From: an uncultured Candidatus Poseidoniales archaeon
GTDB lineage: Archaea; Thermoplasmatota; Poseidoniia; Poseidoniales; Thalassarchaeaceae
Assembly: GCA_902560445.1 (NCBI GenBank)
Contig: CACELO010000002.1
Location: forward strand, 1-64,000
DNA: 64,000 nucleotides
Direction of reading: 5' to 3'
Shown: one piece after another, positions 8,776 to 18,400 of the stretch
How the letters are laid out: each line of letters begins with the position of its first letter
Position numbering within the stretch: the stretch's first letter is position 1
The notes under the pieces: generated by a model
Told to the model about the DNA's origin: nothing
Database searches by the model: none
The model's input: only the letters and a program-made list of their open reading frames with translations
Made by a program: the position numbers and the translations under genes

Positions 8776-11202
8776 ATGAATAGCACCGCCTACAGAGCCG
8801 CTTTGATGAGTTTAGTACTAGTTTTGTCCAGCCTAGCTGGATGTATCTCTGAAGATGAAGAAGATCCCACAATCATGGTATCAACCTATCACGTCGCAGA
8901 ATTAGTATCTGCAGTGGCAGGAGACACGCTAAATGTCGAGATAATCAGTCCTTCGAATGTTCCAGTTCACGACTATGAACCCTCGGCCGCTGACATCGTA
9001 AGACTACAGAATTCGGATATGTTCTTCTATCACGGCCTAAACTTAGAACCGTGGGTCGAATCGACACTGGCCTCTCTCGGGGAAGATGCTCCGATTTCAG
9101 CAATGACACACGTCATGCCTTCCGGGGAGGTTGCTCTAGACTACGAGTCAATGCTTGTTGCAAACCTCTGTGAAGCACTGACGGAAGGACCATTTGAGAG
9201 TACTACTTTGGGCACCATGTCCGATGACCACGATGATCACGACGATCATGATGATCACGATGACCACTCAGATGAGGAAGGCGACCATGATGATGATCAT
9301 GATGAACACGCAGATGAGGAAGGCGACCATGATGATGATCACGATGACCACTCAGATGAGGAAGGCGACCATGATGATCACGATGATCATGAAGGACACG
9401 AACATGCAGAAGCAGAGGAGACTATCCAGAATCCAGCAGATTGTCCAGCTGACACAGTAATCTCAATCTTCCACATGGAAGAGGGAGAATACGTTCTTGA
9501 ATTCGAATCAGAGCATGATGAGGACTTCAACATGGCTGCTTTGAAGATGCCAGGTGGACACGCACACCACCACCATGGTCATGGCTCAGGTCCATTCGAG
9601 TGGGCGGGAATTTTCAGTATCACTGATGTATCTCATACATGGACAATGGAGAAAGTCGACGGTTCCTATGCCGACCCAAGCATGCGCGTGGTCCTAATTC
9701 CAACCGACACACCTACCGAAGAAACAATGCACAGTTTGGAAGATGGCGTAGAGGCGCTTATCGAAGGCGACACATGTACAATCATAGAAGATGGAGAATC
9801 CATGACACCTGTTGAAGGTGGATCATGCTTCGAATGGCACGTTGGTACTGGAGATATCTCTACATTTACTATTGATACAACTGGAATAAGTGGATTTGCC
9901 GCCTACACAGCACACAGTCCGTATGAATTCGAAGCTACTCAACACTACCTCAAAGACTCAGCTGGTAACGATGTCGAACACGTTGCCGAAGAAGGCGGTG
10001 GTGGCCACGGTGACCATGGTGACCATGGTGATGAACACGGAGATGAGCATGGAGACGAGCATGGAGATGAGATGTGTCACAACACTGAGACACATGAGAA
10101 CTATGAATCCACTGAGGAGGAGTGTGAGGCCGCAGGACATGTCTGGAATGAAGATGGTCATGGTGATCATGACGGCGTCTGCCATGATGCCTCTACGCAC
10201 GAGAATCACAATGAGTACGAAACAGAAGAGGAGTGTGAGGCTGCAGGTCACATGTGGATGGAAGAAGAGAGTCATAACCTTCCCGAAATCCATGCAGATT
10301 TCGTTGCTCACACTCTATCTTTCCCACACGATGGCCATGATGATGATCACGATGACCACTCAGATGAGGAAGGCGACCATGATGATGACCACGATGACCA
10401 CTCAGATGAGGAAGGTGACCATGATGATGATCATGGTGATCACTCAGATGAGGAAGAGCATCACGAATTCGGATACGTTGTCATTCACATTGAGGAAGAG
10501 GGAGATTACGGATTCGCTCTACCTAATGAGGTAGAATTCTTCGTTCTCATGGATGAAGGAGACCATGGACATGACGATCATGATGATCACGATGACCACT
10601 CAGATGAGGAAGATGATCACTCAGATGAGGAAGATGATCACGATGACCACTCAGATGAGGAGATTGAGTTTGACCCACACAGCTGGCTATCGCCACTTGC
10701 ATTCAAAGCACAAGTAGATGTCGTCAAGGATGTCTTGGTTGCAAACTTCCCCGAACATGAAGCAACATTCAACGAGAATGCTGATGCTTTCAAGGGTCAA
10801 TTAGACAACTTGCACATCAAGTTTGACGGCCTAAAAGATGAGTGTGACCAGAGAACTGTGGTTGCTAATCACAACGCTTACTCTTACCTGGGCAACAAAT
10901 ACGACATACGCTTCGTCACTGTGCACGGACTAGATCCAGAAGGAGAGCCGACTGCAGCAGACGTTGCAGAAGTAGTCGAGCAAATTGAAGAAGATAGTTT
11001 GACGGTGTTGTTTGTAGAGGAATATACAGATGAAAGTGCTGTTAGTGGAATAGTTGAGCAGACTACTTCAGACACAATGCCTCAAGGAATCAGTATTCAA
11101 ATATTGTACACAATGGAACTACCGCCGAAAGATTCTGCAGACACATACCTGACATTGATGGATAAGAACTACGAAAATCTGAAGTCCGGAATGGGCTGTT
11201 GA
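8776..11202 (+). CDS. ZnuA-like metal-binding lipoprotein with giant His/Asp-rich insertion
   Basis: An 808-residue ABC substrate-binding protein, about 500 residues longer than usual for the family. It begins with a lipoprotein signal peptide (lipobox LAGC, Cys23). The N-lobe (about 30-140) carries the ligand loop VPVHDYEPS. The C-lobe (about 628-808) carries DPHSWLSP, VVANHNAYSYLG and VEEYTDES, so the four metal ligands of the family are present. Between the lobes lie four His/Asp/Glu tracts, a HAHHHHGHG cluster near 270, two beta-rich segments and two copies of a Cys motif. The insertion likely binds extra zinc outside the cell. ATG at 8776 fits the TATA spacing; GTG at 8770 is possible. 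It heads the operon with ATPase and permease. Confidence 0.9.
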   Translation: MNSTAYRAALMSLVLVLSSLAGCISEDEEDPTIMVSTYHVAELVSAVAGDTLNVEIISPSNVPVHDYEPSAADIVRLQNSDMFFYHGLNLEPWVESTLASLGEDAPISAMTHVMPSGEVALDYESMLVANLCEALTEGPFESTTLGTMSDDHDDHDDHDDHDDHSDEEGDHDDDHDEHADEEGDHDDDHDDHSDEEGDHDDHDDHEGHEHAEAEETIQNPADCPADTVISIFHMEEGEYVLEFESEHDEDFNMAALKMPGGHAHHHHGHGSGPFEWAGIFSITDVSHTWTMEKVDGSYADPSMRVVLIPTDTPTEETMHSLEDGVEALIEGDTCTIIEDGESMTPVEGGSCFEWHVGTGDISTFTIDTTGISGFAAYTAHSPYEFEATQHYLKDSAGNDVEHVAEEGGGGHGDHGDHGDEHGDEHGDEHGDEMCHNTETHENYESTEEECEAAGHVWNEDGHGDHDGVCHDASTHENHNEYETEEECEAAGHMWMEEESHNLPEIHADFVAHTLSFPHDGHDDDHDDHSDEEGDHDDDHDDHSDEEGDHDDDHGDHSDEEEHHEFGYVVIHIEEEGDYGFALPNEVEFFVLMDEGDHGHDDHDDHDDHSDEEDDHSDEEDDHDDHSDEEIEFDPHSWLSPLAFKAQVDVVKDVLVANFPEHEATFNENADAFKGQLDNLHIKFDGLKDECDQRTVVANHNAYSYLGNKYDIRFVTVHGLDPEGEPTAADVAEVVEQIEEDSLTVLFVEEYTDESAVSGIVEQTTSDTMPQGISIQILYTMELPPKDSADTYLTLMDKNYENLKSGMGC
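9222..9420 (+). repeat. Tandem 42-nt coding repeats (His/Asp/Glu tract 1)
   Basis: GAGGAAGGCGACCAT recurs at 42-base steps (GAGGAAG at 9274, 9316 and 9358), giving a 14-residue unit of the type HDDDHDDHSDEEGD. The units are nearly identical in DNA, which suggests recent slippage or unequal exchange. The acidic and histidine side chains suit weak multivalent metal binding. Confidence 0.85.
10070..10257 (+). repeat. Duplicated Cys-His motif inside the ZnuA-like protein
   Basis: Two copies of a roughly 25-residue motif (C-H-x-x-x-T-H-E-N followed by EEECEAAGH-x-W) start near 10074 and 10179. Each holds two cysteines and at least three histidines. The copies share most residues but differ more in DNA than the acidic tracts do. 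The motif may form a small disulfide-linked or metal-binding unit; its function is unknown. Confidence 0.7.
10327..10662 (+). repeat. Further His/Asp/Glu coding tracts (3 and 4)
   Basis: Two more tracts of the 14-residue unit, at about 10327-10467 and 10558-10662, separated by a short beta-like segment (YVVIHIEEEGDYGFALP). A shorter glycine-histidine tract, HGDHGDHGDEHGDEHGDE, lies at about 10006-10069. DNA identity to the first tract at 9222 is high, so all probably arose by duplication within the gene. Confidence 0.8.
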
Positions 11203-11245
11203 TTTAACTAACGCTCCTGTAATGAACGCTGTCAATTGACCAATG

Positions 11246-11261
11246 CTCACGTTAATGTGAG
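11246..11261. other. Small inverted repeat between znuA-like and znuC-like genes
   Basis: CTCAC and GTGAG flank a six-base loop in the 122-base gap after the binding-protein gene. No U-run follows. It could be a weak terminator, a processing site or an operator. The gap otherwise shows only short direct repeats (ACGCT, CAAT). Confidence 0.3.
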
Positions 11262-11324
11262 GAGTGGTTGATAAACTCAACAGGATATGAATGAATATCT
11301 CCTTGAGGACATGGTGGTGCAGTT

Positions 11325-12158
11325 ATGGATAGTGGTCCGCTTGCTGTTGGTATCAAACCTAAAGAAAAAGACGCTGGTAACGCTGCTTGTATAGTCGACG
11401 TAGATCAATTATCTGTAATTAGAGGAAATAAATTAATTCTCAAAGATATAGACTTTAAGATACAAAAGGGAGAATTTATTGGTATAGTTGGCCCAAATGG
11501 AGGAGGTAAAACAACACTTCTTCTGTCAATCCTAGGCATCCTAAAACCAAGTAAAGGAAAAATCAAGCTCTTTGGAAATAAACCGATGTCAAAAAATCTC
11601 GATGGGAAAATATCTTGGGTTTCTCAAGCAGCCTCCAACATACCAAATGATTTGCGTGTGACAGTCCGAGAATTAGTCGCGTTAGGGACCATAAATAGAA
11701 AAAACATGTTCTGGGGATGGAGGGATAACAAGAAAGTCGAGCAAGTAATTGATATGGTGGGTTTGAGAGATGTGTCAAAAATTGACATTGGAAGATTATC
11801 CGGCGGTCAAAGACAGAGGGCTGTAATCGGCCGTGCCTTGGCTTCAGATGCAGAAATAATCATTCTCGATGAGCCACTAGTAGGGATTGATCGTGAAGCA
11901 AAAAATGCTCTTCTAAAATTACTTGATGACCTTTGCCATACAGAAGAAAAAACAATCATCATGGTATCTCATGACTTAGCAGCAGTACGTCATACTACAC
12001 ATCGAATGGTATACCTTGAGGGATCCATAAGATTTGATGGCATACCGCCAGATTTCCCTACACTTGAGGAATTAGCGCTACTTAGAGGTATCAAAGATGT
12101 TCATGGGGGTCATCACTACGATCACTCCGAAGAGGATTGCGATGGAGAGCATGATTAA
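11325..12158 (+). CDS. ZnuC-like metal ABC transporter ATPase
   Basis: A 277-residue ATPase with Walker A GPNGGGKTTLL near 63, signature LSGGQRQRAVIGRAL near 157, Walker B IIILDEPL near 181 and the switch histidine in MVSHDLAAV. The order after the binding protein and before the permease is that of zinc/manganese importers. The C-terminal tail (about 262-277) is rich in His, Asp and Glu (HGGHHYDHSEED) and may sense or buffer metal in the cytoplasm. Start ATG at 11325; no strong Shine-Dalgarno site is visible. It probably energises the permease at 12176. Confidence 0.9.
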   Translation: MDSGPLAVGIKPKEKDAGNAACIVDVDQLSVIRGNKLILKDIDFKIQKGEFIGIVGPNGGGKTTLLLSILGILKPSKGKIKLFGNKPMSKNLDGKISWVSQAASNIPNDLRVTVRELVALGTINRKNMFWGWRDNKKVEQVIDMVGLRDVSKIDIGRLSGGQRQRAVIGRALASDAEIIILDEPLVGIDREAKNALLKLLDDLCHTEEKTIIMVSHDLAAVRHTTHRMVYLEGSIRFDGIPPDFPTLEELALLRGIKDVHGGHHYDHSEEDCDGEHD

Positions 12159-12175
12159 TCGAAGGAGGTAGTGTA

Positions 12176-13135
12176 ATGGGAATTGGTGAAATACTGTTGA
12201 ATGGATATGGTCGCTATTTTGATGGAATTGGGGTTGAAATGGAACGTATTGCCCCCTATGTTCCGGGTGATACTTTTCCATATTTTTTCACCATGGAAAT
12301 ATTTCAGAGAGCCCTAGTATCATCAATTCTAGTGACAGTAATTGCCGGCCTTTTAGGGTCTTATCTCTTGATTCGAAATCTTGCTCTGATTGGTGATGGA
12401 TTAGCTCACGTGTCATTTGGAGCGATTGCGATTGGATTGGTTGCACCTTTAGCAATTGGACCATATTGGTATGCTTTGTTTTTCAGTATTTTTGCAGCTC
12501 TATGCATTTACGAATTGCAATGGCGTGAAATCCTACGAGGAGATGCATCGATTGCTATTTTTCTAACCGGAAGTCTGGCTCTTGGTTTAGTATCATTGCG
12601 TATATGGGGTGCTGGAATAACTTCAGATATACACAGCTACCTATTTGGGAATATTCTCCTAATAGAGTGGTCCGAATTTGATGTGATAATATGGATTTTC
12701 ATTTTGGTATTGGTTACTTTATTTTTCATTCATCCAATTCTTTTAGCCTCAACAATTGACCCTCTGGCAGCACGCGTACAGGGGTTACCAGTAAGGTATG
12801 TTGGCTGGTTATTTAGCGCGCTAACGGCGGCAGTGGTTGTTAGTATGGTTCAAGTCGTGGGAACGCTATTAGTCACTGCACTACTGGTTACGCCGGCTGC
12901 AACTGCTCAATTTATTGGCAAAAGTTTCCGATCTTGCATGATTTGGACCCAATTTTTCGGGCTATCATCAGTATTGCTGGGGGTATATCTTTCAGCAGAA
13001 TACGACACAGGGAGTGGTTCAATGATTGCTTTGGTGGCTACCTGTATTTTTGCCTTCGTTGCTGTATTACATACAGTTAGTTTAGCAAAATATTCGAAGT
13101 TATCGATATTATCCGGATTCCCGATTCGGAAATAA
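12176..13135 (+). CDS. ZnuB-like metal ABC transporter permease
   Basis: A 319-residue membrane protein with about eight to nine transmembrane segments and an N-terminal extension of about 45 residues. Family features include SYLLIRNLALIGDGLAHVSFG near 60 and the later GTLLVTALLVTPAATAQ near 230. It follows the ATPase by 17 bases, with GGAGGT before its ATG, so it belongs to the same operon. Together the three genes form an ABC-3 family importer for zinc, manganese or a related metal. The gene ends 23 bases before the convergent methyltransferase gene. Confidence 0.9.
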   Translation: MGIGEILLNGYGRYFDGIGVEMERIAPYVPGDTFPYFFTMEIFQRALVSSILVTVIAGLLGSYLLIRNLALIGDGLAHVSFGAIAIGLVAPLAIGPYWYALFFSIFAALCIYELQWREILRGDASIAIFLTGSLALGLVSLRIWGAGITSDIHSYLFGNILLIEWSEFDVIIWIFILVLVTLFFIHPILLASTIDPLAARVQGLPVRYVGWLFSALTAAVVVSMVQVVGTLLVTALLVTPAATAQFIGKSFRSCMIWTQFFGLSSVLLGVYLSAEYDTGSGSMIALVATCIFAFVAVLHTVSLAKYSKLSILSGFPIRK

Positions 13136-13158
13136 TTACTAAGAATAAATCTTCACAA

Positions 13159-13887
13159 TTACCCAGAACGTTGCCTTTGCGCCTCGATAGCCACGGCTGA
13201 AAGAGGCGCTTGAAGATTGAATGAAGGTACAAATCCAGTCATTGGGATCTTGATAATCTCATCAGATGCGGCCAAAACTTCCTCGCTTATTCCATACCTT
13301 TCCCCGCCAACTATCAGAATCACGTTTCCAGTAAGATCCGTTTCCCAAGGGTTATCGCCTCCAATGTCCTCTACTGAAATTATTCTGAAACCAGCCTGTT
13401 TAGCTGAATTTATGGATTCAATCGCGTTACGCCAGAAGACTGGTATGAATCTATGCGCTTTCATGGATGCACGTTTTGCTGCACTTCTCTCTTGGTTATT
13501 CAATTGACCATCAATTATCACTGCATCTGCCCCTGAAACTTCCGCAGTCCGTATACAAAAACCAATGTTGACTGGGTATTTTGCCCCATCAAGCATCCAA
13601 ATTAGACCACCGGACTGTAGAATTTCTTCGAAGCTAGCTGAGGGATTTCTTCCAACCAAAGCAAGAATTTCCGGCGGGTCATCAGAATTGTTCCTTGCCA
13701 TTCTCCACAAATCATTCTCTGAGCCTTCAATCACGCGGATTTTGGATTTTCCTGCCAGGGAAATGATCTCATCTACCTCCTGATTATCATGAGCTCTTTT
13801 TACTAAAATTAATGATATGGGGTATCCTTTTTCAATAGCATCTCGAACCTCGTCGGTTCCACAGAGTTGCATCGACATCAGCATCAC
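13159..13887 (-). CDS. TrmH/SpoU-family RNA 2'-O-methyltransferase
   Basis: About 242 residues with the SPOUT trefoil-knot motifs: NIGFCIRTAEVSGADAVII (motif 1, near 108), ILIVGGERYGIS (motif 2, near 193) and IPMTGFVPSFNLQAPLS (motif 3, near 216). The motif 3 asparagine is present but its surroundings differ from the common SLNVS form. The N-terminal domain (1-100) resembles the substrate-binding domain of rRNA enzymes of this family. Substrate RNA is unknown. GTG at 13887 directly follows the stop of the NAD synthetase gene; ATG at 13884 is equally possible. Confidence 0.85.
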   Translation of the reverse strand: MMLMSMQLCGTDEVRDAIEKGYPISLILVKRAHDNQEVDEIISLAGKSKIRVIEGSENDLWRMARNNSDDPPEILALVGRNPSASFEEILQSGGLIWMLDGAKYPVNIGFCIRTAEVSGADAVIIDGQLNNQERSAAKRASMKAHRFIPVFWRNAIESINSAKQAGFRIISVEDIGGDNPWETDLTGNVILIVGGERYGISEEVLAASDEIIKIPMTGFVPSFNLQAPLSAVAIEAQRQRSG

Positions 13888-14664
13888 TCATTGACGATTT
13901 TTCATCTCAAAAATCGGAATTGGATTCATCTTGTGTGAATTGGCTTTGTTGAATCCCCTATATATTTCGAGAACCAAATGTTGTCGTTCAGTCATATCCT
14001 CTTCTGAGGGATTATTTTCGTGAGCCATTGCCCACTCTAATTCTGTGTATGTAGCTCCGATTTGTTCCTCATCAGTTCTACCATCATTCCACAATCCATC
14101 CGTAGGCGCTGCCTGTTGGATTTCATCTATGATGTCCAGAGCCTTGGCAACCTCATAGACTTCTGATTTCATTAGGTCTGCGATCGGTGAAATATCGACT
14201 CCACCATCACCGTATTTTGTGAAAAAGCCAACTCCAAAGTCTTCAACTTTATTTCCAGTTCCAACTACTATACCACCTGTTGAACCTGCAATCGCGTAGA
14301 GAGTTGTCATTCGTAACCGTGCACGAGAATTAGCTAGTGCAAGGGGCGATAAATCGTTATCATTCATTTCTTGAGTGAATCTATCATATGTGCCTGTCAA
14401 ATCTACTAATCTGCCTTCTACATTATCAAAATTAGATTCTAGCCAAGAAATATGCTTGTTCGATAACTCGTTTTGCTTTCGGTCTTGGTGGATTGGCATG
14501 TTGAGAACAATTGTAGTTAGACCTGTTTTAGCCGAGAGGGTTGAAGATACGGCAGAATCGATGCCACCAGAAACTCCAATGACTAGAGTGGATATGCCAT
14601 TACTTTCGGCATAATCTGCTATCCAAGCAGTAATTTCGTCCGCTAATTCACTCCAATCAATCAC
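13888..14664 (-). CDS. nadE: NAD(+) synthetase, ammonia-dependent
   Basis: A 258-residue enzyme that amidates nicotinate adenine dinucleotide to NAD using ATP and ammonia. The PP-loop is VIGVSGGIDSAVSS near 27. The later motifs GTGNKVEDFGVGFFTKYGDG near 135 and DISPIADLMKSEVYEVA near 157 are typical. There is no glutaminase domain, so ammonia must come from elsewhere. Start GTG at 14664 has GGTGAGAAT upstream; an overlapping ATG is out of frame. It is followed directly by the methyltransferase and preceded by the HMA-DUF4396 gene, all on the minus strand, probably one operon. Confidence 0.95.
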   Translation of the reverse strand: MIDWSELADEITAWIADYAESNGISTLVIGVSGGIDSAVSSTLSAKTGLTTIVLNMPIHQDRKQNELSNKHISWLESNFDNVEGRLVDLTGTYDRFTQEMNDNDLSPLALANSRARLRMTTLYAIAGSTGGIVVGTGNKVEDFGVGFFTKYGDGGVDISPIADLMKSEVYEVAKALDIIDEIQQAAPTDGLWNDGRTDEEQIGATYTELEWAMAHENNPSEEDMTERQHLVLEIYRGFNKANSHKMNPIPIFEMKNRQ

Positions 14665-14676
14665 ATTCTCACCGTT

Positions 14677-15366
14677 TCAATGACATGCAAAGCCGTATTT
14701 CTTTAGACGCCAATAGTTGTATGGCCATGGAGTCAAGAATCCAACAATCAACATTGGAATCACAGCCATGGGATCCAGTCCAAGTTGACCCCCAGTGTAA
14801 ATTAGGTCAGTTGTCTCCATGGCGATTTCCATCATTAGCATGGAGATAAATGACATACCAAATGCAGTTGAAAGTGCATTTCTAAAATCCATTTGGCCAC
14901 GAACTAAAATTGCAGTTTCCAACATAACACTCGTTGCGAGTCCGTTGATCAATGGTAGCAAGAACAAGAAGATGATGTACAAATCGAAGCTACTAGAACC
15001 CGGGGTAATCAAGTCCCAATTGAGATGATGGTGGACCCCATAGTATTGGTATGCTGCTAGAGTGCCGAACTCCCCAATAGAGCATCCAATCAAGCACCAT
15101 TTCGTATTGTTGGCAGATTGCCGCCAAACGCTTCCGTCGCGCCAATGAAAATTCTCGCCCTGACCATCTACCGTGTAGCCAATCGCACGTACTGCTCCGG
15201 TCATCAAATCTCTAGATATCCCTGAGTGCGAGACAATAGCTAAGCCTGATTCATGAGAGACCTCGGCCGAGGACACTCCAGATACGCCTTCGAGTGCATT
15301 TCGCACCCTTCCGGCACATCCATCGCAAGTCATCCCCCCGACTTCGAGCGTGATGGTATCTGACAT
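14677..15366 (-). CDS. Heavy-metal-associated domain fused to DUF4396 membrane protein
   Basis: A 229-residue fusion. Residues 1-70 are an HMA domain with the metal-binding MTCDGC motif (12-17), as in copper chaperones. Residues 85-229 hold about four transmembrane segments and end in LTPWPYNYWRLKKYGFACH, the signature of DUF4396 proteins. The membrane part contains HHH near 128 and acidic residues in MEIAMETTD, which may bind metal. The likely role is copper or other metal handling at the membrane, but no activity is established for DUF4396. It lies upstream of nadE by 12 bases and divergent from ileS. Confidence 0.8.
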   Translation of the reverse strand: MSDTITLEVGGMTCDGCAGRVRNALEGVSGVSSAEVSHESGLAIVSHSGISRDLMTGAVRAIGYTVDGQGENFHWRDGSVWRQSANNTKWCLIGCSIGEFGTLAAYQYYGVHHHLNWDLITPGSSSFDLYIIFLFLLPLINGLATSVMLETAILVRGQMDFRNALSTAFGMSFISMLMMEIAMETTDLIYTGGQLGLDPMAVIPMLIVGFLTPWPYNYWRLKKYGFACH

Positions 15367-15416
15367 GTATACAACCCCGCTGAATTAGCCTTTGAACCCT
15401 TGCAATTAGCCATAAG

Positions 15417-15429
15417 CGCCCTTTGGGCG
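15417..15429. other. Short hairpin upstream of ileS
   Basis: CGCCC and GGGCG pair around a TTT loop, 43 bases before the ileS ATG and in the divergent gap after the HMA-DUF4396 start. Because both flanking genes point away from it, it cannot terminate either one and is more likely part of the ileS leader or promoter region. Confidence 0.45.
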
Positions 15430-15471
15430 ACCCCCTCAAGTTCAAGACGACATCTCAGTTCGGGTGCTCCG

Positions 15472-18400
15472 ATGGTAGTGCCCACGCAAGCAGGTGATCT
15501 TGATCCGGTCGCCCTAGAGACTGCCTTAATGCAAACCTGGAGCGATGAGAAGACATTCGCCCAGAGCATTGAGGAGCGCCGCCAAGGTGCATCTCCTTTC
15601 ACCTTCCTAGAAGGTCCGCCTACTGCTAACGGAAAACCTGGTATTCATCACGTTATTTCTCGTCTATTCAAGGACTTAGTTTGTCGATGGAAGACTATGG
15701 AAGGGCACATCGTGGAAAGAAAGGCTGGCTGGGATACTCACGGACTTCCTGTTGAAATCGAAGTTCAAAAACAACTGGATTTGATGAGTAATGAAGCGAT
15801 TGAGGCCTACGGTATGGAAGCATTCAATCAGAAATGCAAGGAGAGTGTTTGGACTTACGAACAAGCATGGCGAGAAATGACCGAAAGAATGGGATTCTGG
15901 GTCGACATGGATGACCCGTATGTCACCTTGCACGACGAATTCATTGAATCTGCTTGGTGGTCTTTGAAGCAAATGTTCGACAAAGGACTGTTGTTCAGAG
16001 GACATAAGGTCCTACCTTATTGCCCCCAAACAGGAACCAGTTATTCTAGTCATGAAGTTGCTCTTGGATACAAGGAAGTTTCAGAACCTGCGGTTTTTGT
16101 TAAGTTCAAATTGTTAGATGATGATGCTTCTGTCTTGGCTTGGACAACCACTCCTTGGACGCTCCCTGGAAATGTTGGACTCGCAGTTGGGCCAGATGTG
16201 ACTTATGTTCGAGTCAAGATTACAGCTCCGCCATCAGACTCATGGGAGGGGCGTGGAGGATCTCCAATAGAGGAAGAATTGATTCTTGCCAAGGACCTAA
16301 TGAGTACAGTTTTGAGACATCAAGTGGAAGTTATTGACGAATTTCCAGGCTCAAATTTAGTCGGTATGTCATACCAACCTCTGTTTGAAGGTGCAATTGA
16401 TGGATCGAATCATCCCGCTGCGTGGACAATCGTAGGTGCTGACTTCGTTACCACTACTGACGGTACAGGTGTTGTGCACACAGCGGTAATGTATGGTGAA
16501 GACGATTACAATCTCGGAATGAAGGAAGGTTTTCCTGCACAACATACCGTTGGAATGGATGGAAGATTTGTTGAAGGAACTCATATGCAACTTGACGGAA
16601 GATACGTCAAGGATTGTGATTCCGATATTATTGACCTACTCGCAGAGCAAAATTCACTCTACAGAGAGCACACATATACTCACGATTACCCACATTGTTG
16701 GCGAACAGATCATCCTCTGTTGTACTATGCAATGGACAGTTGGTTCGTTCGAATGACTGCGGTCAAGGAACAAATCCTGCAATACAATTCCGAAGTAGAG
16801 TGGGCTCCTTCGTGGACTGGTGAAAAGCGCATGGGTGAATGGCTTTCCAACATCAAAGATTGGGCGATTAGTCGAGAAAGGTATTGGGGAACTCCAATCC
16901 CAGTTTGGATTTGCCAAGAATGTGGTAAGGAACACTGCATAGGAAGTATCGATGAAATGGAGGAAATGAAAACCGCTGATTCCTCAATACCTCCAGAATT
17001 ACACAGACCCTACGTTGACGATGTAAAATTGCGCTGCCCATCGGATGGATGTTCTGGAGAAATGATTCGAGAGCCCTATGTCATGGATTGTTGGTTCGAT
17101 TCCGGATGTGCTTCTTTCGCCCAATGGCATTATCCATTTGAGAATCATGATAAATTCGACGGTTCATTCCCTGTGGACTACATTTGCGAGGCTGTCGACC
17201 AAACTCGTGGTTGGTTCTATTCGCTCATGGCAGTATCTACTACGGTATTCGATAGCATATGCTACAGAAGATGTCTCTCATTGGGTCATATTCTGGATAA
17301 AGATGGTAAGAAAATGTCGAAATCAAGAGGGAATGTTGTCAATCCCTGGGACCATTTCAACAAGGAAGGTTCAGATTCAATTCGCTGGTATATGATGACA
17401 CAAAGTGCCCCTTGGTCACCGACTAATTTCGACCCTAACGGAGTTCGCGATTCATATGCTAAGATGTTCCTGACTCTTTGGAATGTTCATCGATTCCATG
17501 CAGACTATGCCGCACTTGATGGATTTGACCCAGATGAGGAGGAAGGATTTGTTGAGGTATCTGAAAGAAGTCCACTCGACCGTTGGATCCTCTCAAGATT
17601 ACATACGGTTTCCAATGCTTACCACGACCAATTCGTTGCTTGGGATTTCCATAAAGCAGGTAGGGATTTGGAATCATTCGTTGTTAATGACTTGTCCAAT
17701 TGGTATGTGCGCAGAAGTCGGCGACGACTTTGGGATGAGGCTGATTCAAGCGATAAGCGAGCCTGTCAGCACACCCTTCACGAGGTACTTCTCACAGTTT
17801 GCCGCCTGATGGCACCGGTGGCTCCATTCATGCCAGATCAGATTCACCGAGACCTGACTGGAGTATCCGTACATCTTGCTGATTGGCCGGTTGGCTCGAA
17901 ATTAGTAGATTCAACCCTACCACCTCAGGACTGGGCATTGGAGCAGGAGATGGCCTTGGTTCGAACGTTGGCAGAAACCGGACGTCGAATTCGGGTTGAA
18001 GCGGATCGTAGACAGCGACTACCATGCAAGTCTGGATGGATAGTTGGTGGCCCGGACATTTCACAATTCCATGATTTATTATCTGAAGAGTTGAATGTTG
18101 AATCACTGACTACGGAAGATGACCTCGAGCGCTTCCAAAGAATCGTTATCGAACCGAATAGAAAGTCACTTGGTGCAAAGTGCCGTCAAGATTTGCCCGC
18201 GGTTCTAGCATTACTCACAGAAGCAGATCCTGAGAACCTACTACTCGAAATTGACGCAGGAATCTGTATCCTTGAAGGATATGACATAACAATGGAAGAC
18301 ATAGAAATTCGGAGAGTCGAACAAGAAGGTTATGCTGCAGCAACAATCTCTGACGAGGAAATAGGAGATGTCTCTTTAGTACTCGACATGGTTTTGGACC

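Noticed and set aside
9958-10311. Hydrophobic open frame on the minus strand within znuA
   Set aside because: It arises from the complement of His/Asp codons in the repeat tracts and has no ribosome site or homologous motif.
9222-10662. Regular 42-base repeats resembling an array
   Set aside because: The repeats have no unique spacers, stay in frame and encode His/Asp tracts inside the ZnuA-like protein, so this is not CRISPR.
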